Assembly: GCA_001931875.2 (NCBI GenBank) | Contig: MSJH02000614.1 | Coordinates: forward strand, 62,001 to 126,000 | Reading direction: 5' to 3' | DNA: 64,000 bases | Source: Byssochlamys sp. IMV 00236 | Taxonomy: Eukaryota; Ascomycota; Eurotiomycetes; Eurotiales; Thermoascaceae | Part shown: one piece after another, positions 55,850 through 64,000 of the stretch | How the letters are laid out: each line of letters begins with the position of its first letter | Position numbering within the stretch: position 1 is the stretch's first letter | Position numbers and translations under genes: made by a program | Notes under the pieces: generated by a model | The model's input: only the letters and a program-made list of their open reading frames with translations | Database searches by the model: none | What the model was told of the DNA's origin: nothing

Positions 55850-57669
55850 TCCGCTATATATTATTATAATATAAGGCCTTATAAAAATCTTTAAATATAG
55901 CTTTAAATTAAAGCTTTTCTTTTTATTATAGCTAAGTTATAAATATAATTAGTAAAAATATATATATTCCTATAATATATATAACTACTAACTATAACTA
56001 TTAAGCTTATATTAATATAGTCTATATTATTAAGATTAAGGTAAAAATATCTTAGCTTAATTTACTTCTATTAAGTATTATTAATTATAATACTTATTAG
56101 TATATTTAAGGTAAATTTAAGTTTAATAGAGTTATTTAAGTTTATAAGATATTTTAAATTAAGAGATTAACTAAAATATCTCTTATTATAAACTTAAGTT
56201 CTTTACTATTAAATTAACTATTAGTTTCTTTATTACTAAGCTTATTAATTTATTTAGCTATTATAGTAAGCCTTTAGCTTAATATAGTAATTCTAGAGAA
56301 TCTTTATTATTATATAATTTTAGTTATATAATTCTATAATTTATTAATTTATATTTTCTGCTATTTTCTTATTAGACTTAGCTATAATATTTAATATTCT
56401 CTAAAATATATTTATTAGTATAGTATTTAAGTTAAATAGAATATTTAAGCTATTATTTATATTTAAATTTACTATAATATTATTTACTAGAGCTATATTT
56501 TATAAAGACTTAGTTTTTATATAGAATAGTTATATATATATATATTATCTCTAGATAGAGTTGCGCAGATTTCTAGAGATAAAGAGAGATAGAATAAATA
56601 TAGCTGCAGTTATTAATACTAAGATTCTAGCTTTTAGTCTTATATTAAAATCGCTAATATTATTAGTATTATTAATATATTTAGAGAAAAAGAGTAAATT
56701 AAGAGAGTCTTCTTTTAGTTGCAAGATAATTAATATAGCTTAAAAAAATAGCTCTAAATTTTCTTTTAACTATATATATACTTTACTAAGTAATTATAAT
56801 AGCTCTTCTATTTTAAGATATTATTCTCTTATTTTTATTTATTAAATTATAAAATAAAGATAACTTAATAATAGTATTACTTTTTTTAAAAGACTTTTAA
56901 TTATATTATTTAATAATATATAATTAATTATTTAATCTATAGAATATTTAAATTATCTATTTAATATTAAGGCTATATATAAAATAATCTATAAAGTTTA
57001 TTTATATACTATAAATCTCTTTTATATAAAATTAAGCTTTAAGTAAAAGTAAATAATAAACTTAATTAAGTTTAATATCTTCCTATTAAACTAGTTCTAA
57101 AACTATAAGGCTTTTAATTAAAATATTATTAAGGAGAAAGCTATTACTAAAGTTCTAGTACTTAATAAAGAAAGAGTAATATTAATATACTATTTATTAG
57201 GTAATAGTATTATTATAGAGATTCTCTTAATAAATAGATATAATATTAAATATTATATAATATATTAAATATTAAATAAATAAATAGACTAAAGATAAAT
57301 TATAATAAAATAAATATAGATTATAATAAAATAAATATAAGTCCTTAATATTCTATAGTAACCTTAAGGTTATAATACTTAATATTAAATCTTAAAATAA
57401 ATTAAATTAATAAAATATATTTTATTATAATAGAGTAAAATAAAATTACTAAAATTTTAATAAAAAAAATAAGTAAGTAAGTATTAGCAGTAATAATAAC
57501 TAGAGATATAAAATTTAAGATAATAAGAGAAATAATATTATAGAAACTTATTAATACTATTAAATTTAATAGAATAATAGCTTTAATAGTATAGAGATAT
57601 TTTTAATAATTTTTAAAGCTATTCTAATAATAGTAAGGCCTTAATAATATCTCTTAATATATTACTAAA

Positions 57670-57833
57670 TAGTATAGAATAGTATAATAGGAGAAAAGAA
57701 GCTTAAATTCTCCCCTCCTGTTAGAGAGATATACTAAATACTAGCTAAGCCTAAGGCGGTATAGGATACTGCTACTTGATACCTCCGTGCCCCTCTATAG
57801 AGTAGCTCCCTGGCTACGCCCCGTTCTGTAACA
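57670..57833 (-). repeat. Right LTR (5' LTR) of outer element
   Basis: Partner of 42268-42431. Its right end is nearly intact (CCCCGTTCTGTAACA), while its left end is AT-shifted (TAGTATAGAATAG). Confidence 0.92.
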
Positions 57834-57838
57834 GAGAC
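57834..57838. repeat. Target-site duplication of outer retrotransposon, right
   Basis: GAGAC, identical to 42263-42267. Confidence 0.9.
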
Positions 57839-58418
57839 CTTATTTTTTAGCCATATAACTCTTTCTTAATAATCTTAATAGTGCATATTGATATTATAAA
57901 TGTTAGAATTACCTTAGTATTTTATGTTACAGATAGAACTATATATCTTAACAAGCGGTCTTCTTAGTTTGTATAACTACTAGGTTGTATTATAGTATCT
58001 GGCTAGTCATAATTTCTTTTAATATTCTATCTTTAAGTTATTGTAATACTTGAAAGAAGTGGTTTTATATGGAGATCTACTTAGTGCCGGGCACTTGCTT
58101 GTAGTTTATGTTAAAAGCATATATTACTACTAGACACATGTGACCTTAACACACTCCCAGACTATCTATGATTTTGCAGAAGTTATATATGGTTCAACTT
58201 ATCAAACAATCGCATCAACAAATAAGTGGTGTGTAGATCTTTAGCTAGCCGCACCACTCTGCAATCTCAATAGCATCAACGGAGTGTAGATCTTCAGCCA
58301 GCCACGCAGAAAAGTGGGCGATCGCCGCACTGCTTTGCGATTTCAACAGTGCGTCCTAACCTTTGTGACGCAATCATTCTCTCTACGAGCAGCTTGATTG
58401 GGGGGGCATTGGGTTTAT
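57839..58418. other. Non-coding, probably retroelement-derived
   Basis: Moderately AT-rich and free of genes. A motif of the type GTGTAGATCTT-AGC-AGCC appears twice (about 58230 and 58279) in a partial tandem arrangement. The adjacent Ty3 fragment suggests the whole stretch is element debris. Confidence 0.4.
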
Positions 58419-58640
58419 CTACAGGATTATACCATGCATCGCGGTCCTCGTCGCAGCCTTAATCCGCAGAATCCAGAAGGAGAGTTCCTTAAACTGGGTC
58501 CACCTCCATTTTACCTTGCCTGTAAGGTGGCACAGAGGTCTAGCTAGCTCAGCAATGTTCTTTATCCATCGCCTAGCTATCCTGATAGCCCCGAGGAAAG
58601 GGCCCATTACTTGTATTAAGTGGGGGAGGATTTCGCACGA
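58419..58640 (-). pseudogene. Ty3 pol fragment (reverse transcriptase/RNase H junction)
   Basis: A 62-codon minus-strand frame reads VMGPFLGAIRIARRWIKN, then ELARPLCHLTGKVKWRW and IKAATRTAMHGI, the conserved segment after the Ty3 reverse transcriptase palm. It ends in stops and no LTR or further pol sequence is evident. Its base composition is normal, unlike the RIP island 600 bases away. Confidence 0.8.
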
Positions 58641-58668
58641 CAGGTATGCTGCTACTCGAGCTAAACCT

Positions 58669-58676
58669 TATAAATA
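58669..58676 (+). promoter_or_regulatory. TATA-like box before the thioredoxin gene
   Basis: TATAAATA, 169 to 176 bases before the ATG at 58845. It falls just outside the retroelement fragment. Confidence 0.5.
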
Positions 58677-58844
58677 GATCTGAAAACTCACGAAATCTTT
58701 CAAAGCAAGCAACCACTATTCATATCCCTTTCCACATTTTTCTCATTCTGCAATTCGATCGGTGCAAAATAATATCAAGAACGAGAGATTTCAGCAACCT
58801 ACCTCTATACAGATCACAATAACTATCTATCTCTTTGAGACAAA

Positions 58845-59218
58845 ATGGGGGTCACTCCTTTGAGCGGGTATGTTCGCCTCTCATATATTATTGTTTTAAT
58901 TGCACAGACTAAAGATGTTCCAGGCTGGAAAGCTTCAGAGAAATCATCAACAACGGCAATTTTATCATTATCGACTTTTGGGCGACTTGGTGCGGGCCTT
59001 GCAGACTGATGTCTCCTATTTTCGAACAGTTGTCGGAACAGATATCAGGTCCGGAGTTCTATAAGGTGGACGTTGACGAGGAGCAGGCCATAGCCGAGGA
59101 AATCGGTATCAGATCTATGCCAACATTTACAGTGTTTAAAGACGGAGGGAAGGTCGACGAACTAGTCGGTGCCAATCCGGGAAGGCTTGAAACGTTGGTT
59201 CGGCAATTTGATATGTAA
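58845..59218 (+). CDS. Thioredoxin
   Basis: A small disulfide reductase of 105 residues, the standard size. Exons 58845-58867 and 58924-59218; the first encodes only eight codons and joins through a GTATGT to CCAG intron. The active site WCGPC is at residues 30-34 in the context FIIIDFWATWCGPCRLMSP. The buried Asp25, the cis-proline in SMPTF and the glycine turn in VGANP are present. There is no targeting extension, so a cytosolic protein is expected. It is isolated between a transposon remnant and a gene-poor stretch. This is probably an accessory copy rather than the housekeeping one, and might serve a nearby secondary-metabolite cluster; both are inference. Confidence 0.93.
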
Positions 59219-62200
59219 TTAAAGCGATCTGATCTTATACAACCGAGAAAAGGCGATGTAACGGACTCCCAAGAGCAAAGGACGCTTTCTTGTTTTTTTA
59301 TTTTGGATTTCTGGTTAGAGTAATCCCATTATTGTTGTGGTACTACGTAGGGCGGCTGCTAAAACCCTCTATTATTGCCTTTATCCCTGAAATAATAATA
59401 GTGATATGGTCCCCACCTACATCTGCACTGTCATTTGGTTACACCCTCTCTTTGACTACATTGAGAACATGGCTCCCTTCCCACTAAGCTCCAATCTAGT
59501 CGTTGGCCCAGGCGTCCGTAATGCATTCTAGCCAGGCTGGCCCGAGAATGTGATCTAATGCTGCAACAAGGGCAACACAAGCAGTGAGATAGATATAGTT
59601 TGCAGAATAATGCTTAAATCCATCAAATACCACCCTAACTGATCTGGACATCATCCCAGATACTCGAATTGGGGATTCTTTTACGATTTGGGGCTTATTG
59701 CAACTGGGTAAATTATAGTCCAAATAGGACAAGCTGAATGTTGTCAGGCACATGGAAACAATAATTCTTATCCAATCGAAAGGAGGAATAATAGACCCCT
59801 CAACCTTTGAGCCCGGCATCTATCTATAGTCCCCATTCTTAATTTAAAAAAAGACAATATCTGGGCTAATGCCAACACCCAAGCCAGAGTGGAAACAGAA
59901 CTCATTTGCCAATCCCAAGAAGGAAGAAAGAGATAATGAAGCCCGAGGCCATTCCTATTGATGGCATGGAGTTACAAGGCTAAACCCTGGCTAAGTCTGC
60001 TATCTCTGGCAAGCTGTCTGGTGTATGAAATTCAGAAGAGTTTTTTCTTCTCAAACGATCTGGTCAAATTGCAGTTTCTCTATTATTCATCAAGAATCTG
60101 AACAAGCTTATATGGTTCGTCACTGGCTGTTGGCTTTAGCTGCTCACTGATATGCCCTGCACTAGCCGGCGGCTATTGGGTGATTGTGACCTCCTGCATT
60201 CCTCTTGGATCCTTAAACTAGTCGCTGACGTCAAGGGTAAAGGATGTAAATGATGTGGACAGCCCCGAAAGTTGCGATTTGATCACAGAGCTTGAAAAGG
60301 GTAGGTAAATGGGCCTGATAGCTCTCACCAAGTTCCAAGTTCCTTGCCAAGGAGGTTGTCCTCTTTATAATCCGCACCCTGATAGTACTCTGCAGCACTT
60401 TCAATACCAATATGCCTGATACTACAGTTTTAAGCAAAACTCCTCCCCTCCTCTATTGACCAGGTGCAGGATGCTCTGATTAGTGGGAAGAGAAGATATC
60501 GCTCCTAGGAAGTGACATGTTGTCTCAAGGGAGTTTAGGATTATCTTAGCCATACTCTTGAGGTATTTGGCTCTGTGATGAACAATGGAAAAGTCGACAA
60601 ATAGATAGAGTTCTTTCTTTATCATCTACCTATGCTAATAATATACATAATCCAGTAGAATCTGCTAGATAGCCGGGCTAATCCCCGCCTATTCTGAGGT
60701 TACATAGCAGACAGTATTATTTTAGGGGCGGTATATTTCCCTAGTCAGTACTCGTATAATGAGTCAAATTATATTCCTCGTGAGGGTTAGCGAATATCGC
60801 GTGGCAGAGGGGTTATGGGGTCAAGGTAGTCTAGACTCCGTACTTACTTCGTGCATCCCGTTCCTACTCCGGATCGAAGCTAGCCACGTCTGCGCTCCCT
60901 GCGTGCGAGAGAGGGGAAGTAGCTGCTACACTGCTGCATATATGAGGTGAGATTTAGTGGCGGAGCCAGATCGAAGGCCGTTTAACTACTACTGCATGGA
61001 GCACGACATCGTGTCGCAGTCAAACACATGGTCCAAGTGAAAGAACCAGCAAATAATCGCTGCAGGACTATCGCCGGGAAGCACATGCTCATTTTGACAT
61101 CTGCGCTTCAATACGCCTCGTGCAGGGGTCTACATCTCGCGTGCAGTACTAATGTGGGAGGGATTTGACTCCTTCGAATGGAACCCAAGAAGAAGGATGG
61201 CAACTCGATAGGTCACGGCGGACTGAATGCACAAGACGGACAGGGAAAAAGAAACGAAGACTGCTATCCTGAATAAGGGCAACATTGCGATTGGTTTGGT
61301 AGAAACCAAGCAGTCTGTGCCAATCATGTCCTCGAATGCCTTGCAATTTCACCATTCCTATTTGCTGTTTACTTAGCGATGTGGCTTGTATCTAGTAGCC
61401 TAGCTTACTTCGGATGAAACAAGTGATTCCGTTAGCCTAATGTGGCTGGGAACGATTCGTACAATTCAGCGATTATCATGGTTAGAGGGAGACTACTGGT
61501 ATGTTCATAGAAGGCATTTCAAGTGCGCCAATGGCAGACAGTATGGAAAGACCGAAGTGAGGATGACGAGAGGGGAGGCGCAAGCCAGAATTTTCGATCG
61601 GAAAATAGGGGAATTTAGCCATGGAAAAGGCTGAATTGGCCCCCAAGTCGACTTGCCCACGTACATCAGCAGTGACGACGGAGTAGTTACTAATAAAGAA
61701 TATCGCTTACAAACTGATGCGGTTAGACTGAACCCGTGTTCTCACGGTTAGGCTGATCTCGCTAATATCCATGGATCTTGGTGGACTCTGAATCTGCCTG
61801 TGTATATGACTCGGGTCCATGCTCCTTCGGGTGCAATATCTCAGTTCTATACAGCGATATATAGCGCGCCTTACGTACACCACCGCCCCCTCGGATTCAA
61901 GATCGCGCCGAGAAGTTAGCGAGGTCAGCTCAACTGGTGCCTGCTGAACCCCGAGACGCTGATAGGCTGTAGATATTACTATATCCTCAGCCTAAATTTA
62001 CATCTTCGAAATGGCCCAAGGCGAGAAGATAACGGCAGCGACTGAAAAAGGATGCAGAATATTGGGGTAATCTGGAGAACAGAAGCAGCTGAAGAGAAAA
62101 TAGTCGAAAGAGCCAGAGATGGACCTTGATATATCGAACTCTCTTTAAGGATGGGCGAAATGTATTGTATGTAGTATGTGTAGTCGTTGAATAGACGTCC

Positions 62201-62529
62201 TAGACTACGATCAATGCACTGCCAGAGGCTCAGAATATGTAATACACTCTGTACATGTAAAAGAAGCCTTGGACTAAACCCCCTGCACTATCTAGGTCGT
62301 TTTGAAATGAAGGATCCTAGATTCCCGTTAGCAAGAAGCGAGTACCCAATAAATCCAAAGACATACCTAGCTGGTGATGGATTCTTTGGGGGCGATTCTC
62401 ACCAGCCAGCATCGAAGCCTCGCGCTTACTAAAAGGGAAAGGAATAACAATAGATATAAACTTGGCTCCCTCCGAGATGCTGTACGAATTGACCTGTTCA
62501 GAAACCCTTGGGACAACCACACTGGCATT
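59219..62529. other. Gene-poor 3.3 kb, no supported gene
   Basis: A minus-strand frame at 59496-59819 (107 codons, two hydrophobic segments) and weaker ones at 60231-60625 could be decayed exons of a membrane protein, but I could not join them or name a family. The remainder shows nothing supportable. Confidence 0.45.
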
Positions 62530-63898
62530 ATGTTCGGAACTCTGCACTGGAGCCCTCATGGCAAAGAGGCAGAATTCATTGAGAGGCCACACGGATCCTC
62601 GAACCTAGAAAGGAATCCAGCGTGCGATCGGTGCAGGGCCAGAAAGGTGATCATGAACTGGCCCACCTGTCAGAGACCTGAAACAGTTCAAACTGACAGA
62701 TTGGGTTATACAAATGTAGGTGAAATGCAGGGATCTCGGTAACGAAGGTTGCACCCGATGCATACGCCTGGGGAAGACGTGCACATTCAGTACTGGCAAG
62801 CATCGAGGCGATCACCGAATACAAAAGGCAAGCATCAACAAGCATACACCACACCAGCACTCGCCGGGCTGGCTGGACTCGTTTCCTCAGCCGTCAGCGT
62901 CGTCGAGCTGCAAAGATACAGAACATGAGGAAGAAGAGCCTGAGCACAAAGACATGGGGAAACAGCCTCCTATGTCTTCCCTACCAGACCCCCAGGATGG
63001 CGATGGCGGTGGAAACGTAAATGTAAATGAAATGACCTTCGACCTGTCTTTTCTCGCCAACTTCGACCATGAGTCGAGCGATCGAGGCGGCGAGGACTCT
63101 TCCAGGTTTGCCCTTTTCTCTGCAATCTCACCCAGCACGCAACCCGATCCAGAGCCCAGCTCTATCACCAGCATGTTGGGGACACTACTCTCACCACCAC
63201 TCAGCTCAGAGGACGAGTCCCAATACTTCTCTCCTGTCGGCCACACTCACCCGCAAGACCCGTCTAACCTCTTCGACATCTGCATCCCCACGCCCGCATC
63301 TCTACACACATCCACATCCACGGCGTTTCCCTCTGGGCTGTCCGGCCAGCCATGTGATTGTCTCGCGGCCGTCGTCTTCGCCGTCGAGCAATTCGAGGCG
63401 AGCTGCCACGCCGGCCACCGCGCTGAGCTGGACTCCATCGTCTCATACCAGAAGGAAGCCATCAAGTGCTGCCGCGCGCAGCTCAAATGCAGCAGCTGCA
63501 TCGCCAGGAGAGAGACCCTCGTGCTGCTGGTCTTCATGCTCGAGAAAATCGTCGCGGCCTGTGGTCTGGTTGTCGGGCTGTACCGTCTGAAAGACGTACA
63601 ACCTCACCGACCTTCCTCGTCGTTGCGGGTCAACGGTGATGGGAGTCTAGATCTTGGCCTTGCTACGTCCAAGGCTGACTGGCGGGAACTCCTCCTGGGC
63701 GACTATGAAATTAGCTCACCCCTGGAATGGGAACATCTGGTCCGCGTGCTCATCCTTCTCCAACTAAGGGCAGTGATGGAGCTGTTGGCGGACGTGAAGA
63801 GCATGGAGAGCGAGGTGCTGGGAGAAACGCTGATGGCTAGCCTCACACAGGCGGAGATACGGCTCGGCGAACTTGAGAAATCCATATTCATTCTATAG
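62530..63898 (+). CDS. Zn2Cys6 transcription factor, AflR-like
   Basis: Exons 62530-62646 and 62720-63898 give about 431 residues; the intron falls inside the zinc cluster. The joined cluster has Cys at 32, 35, 42, 50, 53 and 60 (ACDRCRARK-VKCRDLGNEGC-TRCIRLGKTC), a fungal binuclear DNA-binding domain. An acidic, Ser/Pro-rich linker follows. The C-terminal half (CDCLAAVVFAVEQFE, YQKEAIKCCRAQLKCSSC, LEKIVAACGLVVGLY) resembles the AflR regulatory domain of aflatoxin/sterigmatocystin-type cluster activators. An in-frame ATG at 62377 would lengthen the N-terminus by 51 residues. Such regulators usually sit inside the gene cluster they control, and none of that cluster is in this window. The target pathway cannot be stated. 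Confidence 0.88.
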
Positions 63899-64000
63899 AA
63901 CTGGGTGTACTTTCATGGTGACATGCTTATTTTCTCTTTCTTTTAGGGTTCTACTCCGTATTCCAATGTTTCAACAATATATCTAGACCAAGAAACCCCC

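Larger units (their letters stand above)
42268..57833 (-). mobile_element. Outer LTR retrotransposon (Ty3-type), RIP-degraded, host of a nested element
   Basis: An element of 15,566 bases including a 7,880-base insertion; without it about 7.69 kb, normal for Ty3. It has 164-base direct LTRs, 5-base duplications GAGAC on both sides, and LTR ends TG..CA preserved at the outer edges. Orientation is minus: a purine tract (AGAAAGGGGAA read on the minus strand) abuts the left LTR, and relics of reverse transcriptase read on the minus strand. The interior is extremely AT-rich with stops in all frames. CpA, TpG and CpG are scarce while ApG, CpT and GpC survive, as expected from RIP. No functional gene remains. 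Confidence 0.9.

Noticed and set aside
42432..57669. AT island as mitochondrial insertion or centromere core
   Set aside because: Paired LTRs, target-site duplications and reverse transcriptase motif order explain it fully as two RIP-mutated retrotransposons. A single nested element gives no positive sign of a centromere, although one cannot be excluded.
59496..59819. 107-codon minus-strand frame with two hydrophobic segments
   Set aside because: Could be a decayed membrane protein exon, but I could not connect it to further exons or name a family, so it is not called as a gene.

Overview
This window looks like nuclear DNA of a filamentous ascomycete (Pezizomycotina, most likely Eurotiales such as Aspergillus or Penicillium; the rank is inference). 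The evidence is many short spliceosomal introns of about 50 to 75 bases, compact gene spacing, typical fungal gene families, and a large AT-rich block bearing the mark of repeat-induced point mutation (RIP).

Positions 1 to 36,500 are a gene-dense core. In order they hold: a small coiled-coil protein (+), an aldo-keto reductase (+), a histone N-terminal acetyltransferase of the Nat4/NAA40 type (+), the GPI transamidase subunit PIG-U/Gab1 (-) divergent from the ribosome-biogenesis protein Nop7/pescadillo (+), a molybdenum-enzyme block (10.1 to 17.9 kb), an Rrn9-type Pol I factor (+), a secreted repeat protein (+), a succinate-semialdehyde dehydrogenase-like enzyme (-), peroxin Pex1 (-, interrupted by an assembly gap) divergent from Mcm7 (+), the Fe-S scaffold Isu1 (-), and an unknown 165-residue protein (+).

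The most interesting functional unit is the molybdenum block. It contains a MobA-like nucleotidyltransferase (+), a stand-alone MoeA-like molybdenum insertase (-, overlapping MobA tail to tail), a 987-residue five-exon oxidoreductase of the bis-MGD (DMSO reductase) superfamily (-) with a C-terminal extension I cannot assign, and a TDT/SLAC1-type anion transporter (+) sharing a 282-base divergent promoter with it. Eukaryotes normally use molybdopterin without guanine nucleotide, so a bis-MGD enzyme beside its own MobA and MoeA suggests a bacterial-type cofactor and enzyme module working in a fungus.

Positions 37 to 64 kb look accessory. They hold a GH5 beta-glucanase, a long gene-poor stretch, a small secreted cysteine-rich protein with an EGF-like signature, then a 15.6-kb AT-rich island. 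The island resolves into one RIP-mutated LTR retrotransposon inserted inside another. Both have identifiable LTRs, 5-base target-site duplications and relics of Ty3-type reverse transcriptase on the minus strand. To its right are a non-AT-rich Ty3 fragment, a thioredoxin gene, a gene-poor stretch, and an AflR-like Zn2Cys6 regulator at the window edge, hinting at a secondary-metabolite cluster beyond it.

All gene models were spliced by hand from frame continuity and GT-AG signals. Homology statements come from recognition of motifs, not from a database search.
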